NCBI GenBank assembly: GCA_002633005.1
Contig: NMRA01000067.1
Location: forward strand, 315,025-379,024
Source: Phoronis australis
Taxonomy: Eukaryota > Phoronida > Phoronidae
DNA length: 64,000 bases
Direction: 5' to 3'
The notes beneath the pieces are model-generated. The model saw nothing but the letters and a program-made list of their open reading frames with translations, did no database searches and had not been told where the DNA came from. Shown here in pieces: positions 40,667-51,793 of the stretch; the stretch's first letter is position 1; every line of letters starts with the position of its first letter. The position numbers and the translations under genes are program-made.

Positions 40667-40865
40667 CTGGTGTACCACATATACCGGCGGCTCCTTGAGG
40701 TGTCAAGTATGCTCTCAACTGTTCCATGACGTGTATGGGTTCACCTCCCATCCCATCAACCACTGACAGGTGTACCACATACACCGGTGACCTCTGGAGG
40801 TGTCTAGTATGCTTTCAACTGTTCTGTGACGTGTATCTGTTCACTTCCCATCTCATCAACTACTG
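40582..40865 (+). repeat. Three tandem ~100-bp copies of the last zinc-finger segment
   Basis: The segment encoding the final finger (W/L-R-C-x2-C ... H-x3-H) is repeated after the stop at about 40684-40766 and 40785-40865. The copies decay progressively: copy 2 reads RCQVCSQLFHDVYGFTSHP, and copy 3 has changed positions including the last zinc ligand (INY). Each ends in a TGA at the same place, so copies 2 and 3 are outside the gene frame. They are probably untranslated or pseudo-finger repeats. Confidence 0.7.
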
Positions 40866-43561
40866 ACTGGTGCACTGCTTGGAGAGCAGAAAATAGTTTC
40901 AAATGAAAAATAATGTCTTTACCACAGCACTATATAATATTAACAGTTAAACTGATCTGCTGGATTACCTTTTTCATACTATTTCATTTTTAATTTTTAA
41001 ACTTTTGTCAGAACTTCTTGTGAACTTTTGTATTGGCCTAGCCATACATGTGTAGTACAGACAAGTGGCTGTGGGTGATACGGTCTGTAAAAATATTCCT
41101 GAAAGTTTTTCCTCCTATGGATATTTTTATGCGTCTGTTTGGCCAACTGGCATAAAATAAGGGAGCTTTCACATATTACGTCATACGAAATTTGTCACTG
41201 TTTAACCCCCTCCCTGTCCTGCCTCCGATTGCGTCATCGTAGTCTTCTCACCTGTTTAGGTAGTGATTGAGTGGGTCTGTTGTTTTTCTGTCTACCTTAT
41301 GTGTTTATATTAATGTAAGCCTAGTGAAATATATTCAAATCTTGGAAGCGAGAAACAGTTAGTCCCAGTTTTGGAGTTAATCAGATTCCCTATGATGTGC
41401 AGTACTATATAAGAGATGTTCTAGTAAACCACATGATGACGTCTCGAGTTTAACCACCCTCTCCCTTGTCATAAATAGTCATTTCCAAACCCTCCCCTTC
41501 AAAAGATGACGCAATATGTGACTGCTTCCTAATTCAAAGTACTCCAGTCTGTACAGGTCATGGAGCCCTATTGAGTTCTGGTGAAATTGGCATTTGGCAG
41601 GCTCTGATGTTTCTTAAATTTTTCCAGTTGTGATCGGAATGACATAATGTTTTACCTTGTTACCTCAGTGCAATGTAAATGCTCAAATGTAAGATCGTTT
41701 TGCAATAGAATGATATTTAAATTGGTGATATTGGAATACCAGAGGCCTGTTTTTCGAAGGGTCTATAGCTAAAACTGATTTTTTGTCTTTTGGTGTTTAG
41801 TCTGCTCCCTTGTAGGCTACATATTTCTGTTGATTGGCCTAGAGTTTAACACCAGCTTTTGGCCTTGGCCTGATTTGGTGAAACAAGTTGAGCCCTCTGT
41901 AGACTGAGTATTCGAGGAGCAGCTCTCTGGCCTGACAGCAATTCAAATATCAATGGAAAGAGTTTTCCAGCTTGGGACAGTGGTCAGAACTTGTACCAAA
42001 TTTTGAAAACAGGCATTAGTGACTGTCCCAAAATCAAGAATTACAATCAATGATAAACTATCTAACACACACACTTTTAGGACACATGAAAAGGTTATGT
42101 TATTTATTTTTGAAGATTTTACAAACTGGCGTGTCCTTTTTTCAGATTGTTTTGTTGATACAAAATTGNCTCCCATCCCATCAACCACTGACAGGTGTAC
42201 CACATACACCGGTGACCTCTGGAGGTGTCTAGTATGCTTTCAACTGTTCTGTGACGTGTATCGGTTCACTTCCCATCTCATCAACTACTGACTGGTGCAC
42301 TGCTTGGAGAGCAGAAAATAGTTTCAGATGAAAAATAATGTCTTTACCACAGCACTATATAATATTAACAGTTAAACTGATCTGCTGGATTACCTTTTTC
42401 ATACTATTTCATTTGTAATTTTTAAACTTTTGTCAGAATTTCTTGTGAACTTTTGTATTGGCCTAGCCATACATGTGTAATACAGACAAGTGGCTGTGGG
42501 TGGTACGGTCTGTAAAAATATTCCTGAAAGTTTTTCCTCCTATGGATATTTTTATGCGTCTGTTTGGCCAACTGGCATAAAATAAGTGAGCTTTCACATA
42601 TTACGTCAAATACGAAATTTGTCACTGTTTAACCCCCTCCCTGTCTCTTCACCTGTTTAGGCAGTGATTGAGTGGGTCTGTTGTTTTTCTGTCTACCTTA
42701 TGTGTTTATATTAATGTAAGCCTAGTGAAATATATTCAAATCTTGGAAGCGAGAAACAGTTAGTCCCAGTTTTGGAGTTAATCAGATTCCCTATGATGTG
42801 CAGTACTATAGAGATGTTCTAGTAAACCACGTGATGATGTCTCGAGTTTAACCACCCTCTCCCGTGTCATAGTCATTTCCAAACCCCTCCCCTTCAGGAG
42901 ATGACGCAATATGTGAATGCTTTCTAATTCAATAGCACTCCAGTCAGTATAGGTCATGGAGCCCTATTGGGTTCTAGTGAAATTGGCATTTGGCAGGCTC
43001 TGGTGTTTCTTAAATTTTTCCAGTTGTGATCGGAATGACATAATCTTTACCTTGTTACCTCAGTGCAATGTAAATGCTCAAATGTAAGATCGTTTTGCAA
43101 TAGAATGATATTTGAATTGGTGATATTGGAATACCAGAGGCCTGTTTTTCGAAGGGTCTATAGCTAAAACTGATTTTTTGTCTTTTGGTGTTTAGTCTGC
43201 TCCCTTGTAGGTTACACATTTCTGTTGATTGGCCTAGAGTTTAACACAAGCTTTTGGCCTTGGCCTGATTTGGTGAAACAAGTTGAGCCCTCTGTAGACT
43301 GAGTATTCGAGGAGCAGCTCTCTGGCCTGACGGCAATTCAAATATCAATGGAAAGAGTTTTCCAGCTTGGGACAGTGGTCAGAACTTGTACCAAATTTTG
43401 AAAACAGGCATTAGTGACTGTCCTAAAATCAAGAATTACGATCAATGATAAACTATCTAACACACACACTTTTAGGACACATGAACAGGTTATGTTATTT
43501 ATTTTTGAAGATTTTACAAACTGGCGTGTCCTTTTTTCAGATTGTTTTGTTGATACAAAAT
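40745..43561. repeat. Near-identical direct duplication (~1.4 kb each) around the gap at 42169
   Basis: 40745-42168 and 42170-43561 carry the same sequence with small indels and substitutions. They begin with the decayed finger copy and end at GATACAAAATTG. The first copy stops at the n and the second continues into new sequence. This covers the probable 3' untranslated region of the zinc-finger gene. A haplotype join is more likely than a real tandem duplication. Confidence 0.8.
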
Positions 43562-43674
43562 TGCTGTGTCCGAAATTTGATGAACACCAAAATCGACTGT
43601 GCCCCAATCTTCAGAATCAAGAAAATTCAATTTCAGTTTGAATTTCCATGTCCCAAATATTCAGGGCTTGGAAT

Positions 43675-43785
43675 TTTCCGCGGAAACGCGGATTTCCGCT
43701 TTTTTGAAATGTGCTTTCCGCTTTTTTTATAATATTTCCGCGTAAAACAATCGGATTTGATATGAAATTTCCGCGGCAAATTCCT
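43675..43785. repeat. Cluster of TTTCCGC motifs
   Basis: Within about 110 bp the string TTTCCGC or its neighbour TTCCGCGG occurs about six times, partly as palindromic CCGCGG. It may be an interspersed repeat or a regulatory cluster. Function is unknown. Confidence 0.4.
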
Positions 43786-43903
43786 TTCTTACCACGCCGT
43801 TGCAGACGACGTTCACCTCGGAAAGCGGAAGTCTTTATGTTTCGGTGGAACGTAAATTGTCAACATTGCCGGGGCATCTGGGTAAAGTGTGGTCTGATTT
43901 TCA

Positions 43904-44017
43904 ATGGCGGCTCGTGTTATTGTTAAGCGCGGCGACAAATACTACCGCTCTGCAGCCAAATTTGTGTGGGTTGGGAGTGGACGGGCGAGCGAAAAGGACA
44001 CAGACGCATGCTACTGA
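43904..44017 (+). other. Small open frame after a YY1-like ATGGCGGC start
   Basis: A 37-codon frame (MAARVIVKRGDKYYRSAAKF onwards) begins in an ATGGCGGC context and ends TGA just before the n at 44026. The start context resembles a housekeeping first exon, but no family is recognised and the gap prevents following it. Reported as a possibility only. Confidence 0.2.
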
Positions 44018-44299
44018 TGGCGGTANTAGTGCTCATAGTGTGCACTTGCACCTAGTGAAATATGAGACAAAGCAGTTTTATGTAGACATTATTAGTCTTG
44101 ATATATTTACATTACACTTGAACTAGGGAATTTAAATCTGTTATTTTGTACTAATGAATTTTACTGGAATCATCAAATACCGTACAAAATCAAGCATCCT
44201 TGGCATATATATTCAACTTACCCAGTCACAACTCTTGATGAGTAAAGTAGTGTTGTTATATAATAGATATATTTATATATAAATAGAAGTTCCTTTATA

Positions 44300-44425
44300 A
44301 ATATGTGGACTAGAGTATCTCTAGTTAGCAGACAATTCTGGGTTTCAGTCCCAGAAATCTTTTCAGACTTATGTGGTCAAAGGTGCTGTGCAGACCATAC
44401 TTAAAAAAAATGTTTGTGTTCTATG
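44300..44425. repeat. Interspersed repeat tail shared with the TRDMT1 hairpin element
   Basis: The segment GTGCAGACCATACTTAAAA followed by AATGTTTGTGTTC here matches one arm of the inverted repeat at 56103-56195. The part before it has a tRNA B-box-like GGGTTTCAGTCCC. It is likely a SINE-type or foldback repeat. Confidence 0.4.
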
Positions 44426-47400
44426 AAATCCTTCAACAATAAAACCTATGTTATAAGAAATTATTTTAGTTAAAGTTAAAAAGGTAATTCTTTTGTTAAA
44501 TTGCAAAGGATTGAGTTGCGCTCATGATACTTGATCGGTTGTATGACGGGAAATGAACTCTGCAGCCCAAGTCTCTGAACTAAAAGAGGACGCGTTCCAT
44601 TAGTTGTGAGCGTCTTAAGACTTGTTTGAAAAGCAATCATCACTTCATGTTGAGTGCAATGTTTTGAAAATGGAGCATTGTGCAAAGTAACCTGTGCCAA
44701 ATATGGTTTTTGTTTCTTGCTTTTTATTGGACATCTCAAAAATCCTGCTTTGACTTCCATTATCTCTGTGATTGACCAGCCATCATAGAAGTTTGTTTAA
44801 AGTAACTTTAAAAAGGCTATAAACCTGCCTTCCATTCATTTTTTGGTCCACGTAACGCTGAAAAATTGGTCTCAAAATTTTCCTTAGTCAAAGCGAAGAG
44901 GATTTCAGGGTTTAGACTGAACTGCCAGTTTGTTTGAGAGACCAGGCTGTATGAGTTGGATGTACATGTTGATTTGTCAAAATGTGACGTTTCATGTGCC
45001 ACGCATGGTCTTAAGGAATAACGGTCAGTTATTAACAAACTTACAAATCATTTCATGTCTTAGTATTGAACGAGTCTGTAAGGGGTCAAAATCAACTCTG
45101 GATGGAGCATTAGCTTATAGTCATTTTAATTAATCTTATTTCCTGTAAGAAATTGAAATGTATTATTTGTAGAAATAGCAACAATTTAATTTAAAACAAT
45201 TGGCAAACAACTGAATACCACTCTTTCAAATCTGGGCTTGTTGTGGCCTCCATCTTCATCAATAACTAGACATTTTTCTTCCATCACAAAATGCATTTCG
45301 GTATTTCCTCTTCTGACAGTTGCTTTAACTATGAAGAGTCATTTCATCAACTCAATAACCAATTCCCTGATACTCTGTCTCATACAATGACCCCACAAAT
45401 CTTTAAAAAATGATCTTGTTTTCAGCCTTGGGAAATTCATACATTCAATCCATCCAGAAATACAAAGTCTTTTAAATTTACAATTTTATGGGAATTATAC
45501 TTGCTGTTACCTCAAATTGCCCTATAATGTATCAAAATTGTTTTGGCAGCGAATTTGAATAGTAGTACTTGTGTAATATTTAATAAATCTTAGTGATCTT
45601 TTACACTTTGAAATGGATTGAGTTAAAAATTTTAAAGAAGCGCAATAGCTAAGAAATTCATTGTGAAACCTGAGGTTTCACTTAATTAAAATCATCTGTG
45701 AACATCACCAGGTGTTTAAAGGTACTCACCTGTCACTACTTTTAGTTATAACCTTTTTGAAATAAAGCGAAACTTTTTGATGAATTTCTTTGCAACTGTG
45801 GTTATTTTAACAGTACTTTGTCTAAAGACCAATGCCACTGACAAGATTCTGAATATTGGTTAATTAATAAAAGAGATACTGGAAGTAAAAAAGTGAGGCG
45901 TTTCTGAGACACCTGATATTTGTAAACTTCATGTTACTTCTGATAATCACCTTACAAGAGTAATATGTTCCCAGACCTTGCAACTGGGGAAGAGGTAAGC
46001 ACCAATCCTTGTTTGCCTTTTTGTGCCAGTAATTTGTCGTTCATTATGAAATTAATAAATATCAATTATTTTCTCTGCTTGAAGTTGTATTCTACTGGTT
46101 CAACAATTCCTGATAAAAGATCAAAGTTTGTGTAGAAGCGTTTGTCATACCGTGGTACAACACATCTTCAATGCAAACCACTCCGCACTCACTGCACAAG
46201 TCTCAGTGACATTTACCCAAAATAAGAATTAGTTTCCTTCAGATATGGTTACCACCAATTTTATTAGTCACATACCTAACCAGTTGACAGTACATCGTGA
46301 TGGAAATTTCTGGAAACATTGTTTTTACATATTCTTTGACTTCCTTAGCAAATGATTGTTAAGGGCGAGTGCAGACGAAGAGCTACGCACTTCAAAAATG
46401 AAAATTATTTCACCTCATTGCTCATTTCTGTGTTTAGAATGAACTGTCTCACTTGTAGTTCATTTACCTGGTTAGCATAAATTTTCACAGCCTGAGGTGA
46501 GGTGAACTAAATACTTGGGCTGATTACCTTCGAGAGCCAATGAGAATTAATTACTGCATCACCTGACAACTACATATCTCTCATTGACTCATTCTAACTA
46601 TGTGTACAACATTTACTGAGTTAACTAAAGGTCAGACGGCATTTTGCTCATCTGTGATTGCCTTGATGCAAAATGAATTTTGTACTAGTGATAACTGATA
46701 ACTCTTGACACTATTCTGACAAGAAACGATGCTTCAAAATGACTAGTTTGACTGCATATGTATCAAAATGTTAAGGAACACGTTTCCTGTCTTATCCATA
46801 GTACATACTGTTCTCTAGACTCGATATCAGTGACTTAAGACACTAGTTTCATAGCTTCAATATCTTCTACACATACATGTAACAAATAGACATTGACTTG
46901 AAGCTATAGTGAAGTTTTTGCACTATAGAAGAGGAGCAATGAAACTAGTGAAAAGCCTACGGCACTAGATTCATGGAGCTTGCATCATCCTTACCACCAA
47001 TACTAATTCAGCTAAAAGCTATTCCACGTTCGACATTGGCCAATATTCTCCAATCCCACATTGCACACGATTCCTCTCATAACCTTGCTAGCAGTGTGGC
47101 AATGCGGGTTCAACGAAATTCCAAACTTTGAGAGAAAAATATCAAATAACCCGATGCATGATGCAGCTTGACCAAGCCTGGTCAAACTCAGCTAAGTACC
47201 TTGAGAGTTACACATTTCACTGTAAATGAACCTTACTTATTGGCCTCATGAGATACGCCCACTTAGAGGCAACTCCACATAAGTGAAGCCTGAATGATCT
47301 GTGTGTTCTGGACTGCACACAGCACTGTCTGTGAAGACCACTAGGTGGCAGGCACATATGGATGTTTGCTTGACAGGTACATACAATACCAACATCAGTT

Positions 47401-47815
47401 AATGTGGCCTTGAACCTCTTCATTAATTCATCATTTCTTCGACAAGAATCATAGACCAGTGACTTTCCTGTGGTCAATTTTCTCTAAAACCACAAGGCTT
47501 TGGTGAAGTTAAGGACAAACAAAGCAATGAAGTAAAGAATGATTTTTAGTTTGCTTCCTGTCAAGTGTTAGTAACTGGCAAGCCTCAGACTTAACACTAG
47601 CCAAAACCAAGAGAAATTAAAAAATGTAACTATTTGTAGATATGAGGCAAATTAGAGTGAACTGGGGCTTCAAACACAAAACTGAAAATGAATTGTAAGC
47701 ATGTTTTGCCTAAGTTTGATGATTGACTACTGGTTCTGGCATGCTTATGTCGAAGTGATAAGAAGATGCCATCTTAAAACCAATTACATACACAAAAGCA
47801 ATGTGAACTGCGGCT
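44426..47815. other. Gene-free stretch between the zinc-finger and MED18 genes
   Basis: I see no exon-like open frames with family features on either strand. The sequence is AT-rich. The right end (about 47000-47819) probably includes the MED18 3' untranslated region, but no clear poly(A) hexamer on the minus strand was found. Confidence 0.35.
47338..47351 (+). promoter_or_regulatory. CTCF consensus-like motif
   Basis: CCACTAGGTGGCAG matches the CTCF core at every informative position. It lies about 470 bp beyond the MED18 stop codon, between the MED18 and zinc-finger genes, where an insulator would be plausible. Motif evidence only. Confidence 0.35.
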
Positions 47816-47819
47816 TGGG

Positions 47820-50800
47820 TCAAGGATACGGTTTTAATTGTTCAGCAAAATTCTTCATGTCCTCTTGTATTTGATCCTACAAAAAATGAATCAAAAGCTG
47901 CTTTTTAGAATTATCAGAGAATGCAAGTGGACATCAAACAAAAATGATCAAATGTATTAAAGTTATATTAAGTGCTACATTGGCGAGTCAAAAATGGCAA
48001 TTTCAAAGAAAGGAAAACTAAGATTTAAGCCAAGAACAACATGTATGAGCTCTGACCACAGTATAGCAATGGCAACCGCAGACGCATAAAACAGGCTACT
48101 TATCCAGCAGCATATGAAGAAAGCTGATGGTATGAAATGAGGCTGGAGAGGATCCCATCACCCACTGACGGCTTTAAATAATGTAACATTGTATTCTCAC
48201 CTGTCCCGAAGGTGCAACAACACTAAGTTCCACCAGACAGGAGCCTGTGATGGGCTCTATATTCTCTGTATTACCAGCATGCATCACCTGTAGCAACAAG
48301 ATTTAACTGAGCTGCTTAACTTGTGTTGAACAGTGACTCCTGATTAATGATCACAGTCACCGATAGATGTCCTGGCAGGATAACAAAATGGTCGTCTCCT
48401 ATCATTACATATTATACAATGTATTGACATTTTTAGCAAAGTTTCTAACAAATATGAAAAATGAAAGGTTAGATCATGAGTTATTGTATTTTCTTCAAAC
48501 AGTTTCATCAGGACAGTGAATAACAATTGAGTAATAATTATAATAGTTTCTTGTTATGTCATTGGTACATTTCCTGGTGATAAGGGGTTTCTAGTTCGTG
48601 CCAGTTTCAACTTCAGTCTTCCACAACGTCCATTTTCGTAGAGTTCAGAGGACAGTTTGCGCGCACTGGTCCCTGGTTGCTTTGATCTATGTTATATGTG
48701 CTGACTGCACTCATAAAACTTTTAGCTGTGTATTTACATAGCATTTTCATCCTGGACGTTTGGTAACACTTTGAATTATCTTCCCAAATCAGCCTTTACT
48801 AGTAGCGAATTTTATTTAGTCTTGTAGCTTCACCAGTTGGAAATAAAGTATAAAGCAAAGTTACTGAATTTTCCTTGATGACACTTTCGGCCCTATTGTG
48901 GGACAAGACATTGCAACTCGACTCCATTTGAATACAAATCGTTACTTGCGCTTAATAAGTAAAATGCCATGGCTGTATGGAGATAATGCTATGTACAGTT
49001 CACACATCACATGTGGTACATCAAGCTGCAAGATCACACCAAATAATTGAAGTTAGAAGTATACTGACCTACAGTTACTGCCAATGCTTGGATGACATTC
49101 AATTCATTCAGTTCATAATACAGTTACTGCCAATGCTTGGATGACATTCAATTCATTCAGTTCATAATACAGTTACTGCCAATGCTTGGATGACATTCAA
49201 TTCATTCAGTTCATAATACAGTTACTGCCAATGCTTGGACGACATTCAATTCCTTCAGTTCATAATACCACTACAGCCAAAAACAGATGTCATATTTTCA
49301 AACAAAGTCATATGTCGCAAAATATTTAAACGTATGTAACAGTCTTTTGTCTACTCGCCACCTTGTGGCAGGAATCAGAACTACATACCCTGAACACTTT
49401 TGAGACAATGACCTTCATCCTTCCCTTTCTATAGAGTGTTCCTTTTACTACAAATTCATGATCTAACCTGGAAGGAAATGGAAAAGCATTTTGCATCAAA
49501 TCTCATTGATGGCAGGTTTTTACAACCATCCCTCCTTGGTGTGTCACCCATGAGGATAACTGATTGATAGGCAGTTGAATACAAAGGCCAATACAAAGCA
49601 CAACAAATGCATGGGAGCTAAAATCCTGTTTAATGCATACCTTTCATGGCAATAGTATGATATGTCGTGCCCTTATTTTGAGAACCAGTTTGATGCCTGT
49701 TATTCAATGGAGAAAACCGGTTCTCAAAATCCTGGCACGTTTTACCAGATTATTACAGAAATATGTAAGAATGGACTTCCATAGGTTATGTTACATTTCC
49801 AATCTAGCCCGAGCATGGCACGCTATTCAATTGTTAGCAACTTTATGATTAGGTGCATTGGGACTCCTGTTGAATATCTTCTACAGTGGCAGGAGTTAAT
49901 AGCTATGGAAGTATCTTTCTTACACAGTTTACACTGAACAAAATGAAAGATAATCGTCTGAGATCAAAAGTAAGTATTTTGCAGCACAACCGTCTCATAC
50001 CTAAATCCCATTTCCGTGAGAAACTCCACAACATTATTTGATATACCACAGTCAAGATAGTTCCGAACTATAGTCTGGTAACTTCTGTCAGCATCAGCGT
50101 TCCCAATATATCTCAGGTGCCTGCAACATAACAATCCACACTGAGTATCAATAATCAGTGGTTTTTTTTGAAGTCACAAGAACAGTTACATTTTTTGTCT
50201 TCAAAACAGTACTATTAAAGAATCACCCTGAGCCTCATAGTAGTATTAACTGCTATAGATATATAATATTTAGCTTCACACAACACTAACTTCGAAAACC
50301 GCTGTTTTGATTCATGTTTTGAGGTGGAATCATTTAACAGAAATTAACGAATAGGTTTAAATTTATTCTGCATCGTGGCTAAGCCAAGAGCATTAATTTG
50401 TGAATCGATTAGGCTGGGTCAGTCACAGTCTGGCTTGGGCTCCCTTACATGTAGGGGTAATAAAATCCCAAATGAGAGCAGGAGTTGTCTCATGTACAGA
50501 GAGTTAGCGTTCCTCACTGCAATAAAACTCGCATGTAGGTCAGACAGGATGAATTTCGCTTGCGGCCACCACTTATGGTATTACATTCTGAGACATTTTA
50601 TCTGATTACTTGCGACATGAATCATACAATCAGCAAGACATCTACTTTTCAAACTGATGTCTTGAAAGAGGTCGTGATGACCTACTGGAATGCCATGGAC
50701 ATAGAGGGCAACTGACAAAGCAAAGGAAAGATTTTGACTTCACATGCAATGCAAGACAAACATTTCCAATCATTGGAAATGTTTGTCTTGCATTGCATGT

Positions 50801-51592
50801 GAAGTCAAAATCTTTCCTTGGAATCCAATGACATGTCTGCTGTACTTCACTGTAAATATGTGTGCTAAGCATGTCTGTTTACCATGGAATGTCAGGGTGG
50901 TCCAATGAATGCCTCACTCTAAAAACAATGGGTGGCGCATTTGCAGATACGGCTCCTGAAATTATAAATGAAAAATGTGCATCAAAATAATTATTACTAA
51001 CTGCTAGTAACATAGTAAACATTCCATATTCACACAAGTGGCCACACTTAATGATAGGGCTAAAGATCCTCTATAACATAACTGAATACATAACTGTGAG
51101 CACTAAAATTAATTAAAATTGTTAAAGAAATACAAATTTCAGTAATAATACATGTACTTTAAAATACACATACATTGCAGCTTTGCCTTTGCATCAAGCA
51201 AAGCTAACTCTTGTGCTGTTCGATCCCTGGCAAGTACTCTGTAATAGTTTATTTAGAAAAATAATTTCCAAAGATATCCTAGTTCTAAATTATAGTTTAG
51301 TAACGACAGAAACACAAGTCAAGACAACTGTCAGAACACCAAACATGCTAAAGTAATCAGATTAACAACAAAAACTGTTTTTCAGTTTCACTGCCTTACG
51401 AATTGAGTACACGAGTTCGTGGTCGCGAAATACTTCAGTGCCAGTTTCGACACTGTCACATAACCCCTGCAGTCGTTGCTCTAACACATCTCTAGAACTA
51501 TCCAAAACACCACCCTGTAGCAAATACTCCTGATACGACGGAACAACATTATTTTTACATAAAGCTGTCAATGTTTCTGCCGCAGTGGACAT
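47820..51592 (-). CDS. MED18: MED18, Mediator head-module subunit (6 exons, 202 aa)
   Basis: Mediator subunit of the head module, which pairs with MED20 and MED17 and contacts Pol II in the nucleus. Exons: 51592-51400, 50955-50883, 50120-50001, 49467-49389, 48287-48201, 47876-47820. All are GT-AG, phases agree, total 609 nt. Family landmarks are EYLLQGGVLD-SRDVLEQRLQGLCD and DHELVYSIR (exon 1), VFRVRHSLD-P-IPW (exon 2), HLRYIGNADADRSYQTIVRN and FLTEMGFRLDHEFVVKGTLYRKG (exons 3-4), and LVELSVVAPSGQDQIQEDMKN-FAEQLKP (exons 5-6). Human MED18 is 208 aa. This one has a slightly longer N-terminus and stops at LKPYP, about ten residues short of the human end. The gene is divergent to TRDMT1, with only 201 bp between start codons. 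Confidence 0.96.
49072..49267. repeat. 49-bp tandem repeat, 4 units, in MED18 intron 4
   Basis: Units start at 49072, 49121, 49170 and 49219, each beginning CAGTTACTGCCAATGCTTGG. They are identical except for a few changes in the last (GACGACATT, TTCCTTC). There are no spacers, so it is a plain tandem repeat. It lies in the intron downstream of exon 4 (minus-strand order). Confidence 0.95.
49645..49855. repeat. Foldback interspersed repeat, copy 1 (MED18 intron 3)
   Basis: Shares GAACCAGTTTGATGCC-GTTATTCA-TGGAGAAAAC and further downstream similarity with 55880-56100. Around it, TTTTGAGAACC and GGTTCTCAAAA form an inverted pair, with the outer CGTGCC/GGCACG also pairing, so the element can fold into a long hairpin. 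The open frame here is a by-product. Confidence 0.5.
50723..50819. repeat. Perfect 48-bp palindrome with 1-nt spacer (MED18 intron 2)
   Basis: The arms 50723-50770 and 50772-50819 are exact reverse complements around c at 50771. The arm contains GACTTCACATGCAATGCAAG. It sits 64 bp inside the intron from the donor of MED18 exon 2. Such a sequence would form a cruciform in DNA or a 48-bp hairpin in the pre-mRNA. Confidence 0.95.
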
Positions 51593-51793
51593 GTTGGAAT
51601 TTACTGCCCTCTGGTGGCTAAAATTAATTAATAAAGCACATTTTTAGACTATATTTGAGACCAGTTGATAACGAAATAGGGAATAAAATCCCATAAATTG
51701 CCTACTTTATTCTAAAGTCCCACTTGGAGATCTAAAATTGGATATTTTTATGTTAATGACAAATTGATTACCTGTTCAAACCTGACAAACAAT
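51593..51793. promoter_or_regulatory. Divergent MED18/TRDMT1 promoter
   Basis: The two start codons (51592 minus, 51794 plus) are separated by 201 bp, which must hold both core promoters and leaders. No TATA box is evident at a convincing distance on either side. The TRDMT1 start lies in AATATGGCTGCGCC. A CTCF-like motif lies at 51605-51618. Confidence 0.75.
51605..51618 (-). promoter_or_regulatory. CTCF-like motif in the divergent promoter
   Basis: On the minus strand this reads GCCACCAGAGGGCA, close to the CTCF core consensus. It lies 13 bp upstream of the MED18 start codon, so it probably falls in the MED18 leader or core promoter. Motif evidence only. Confidence 0.35.

Noticed and set aside
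49072-49267. Four evenly spaced 49-bp repeats, considered as a CRISPR-like array
   Set aside because: There are no variable spacers, the units are contiguous, and the context is an animal gene intron.
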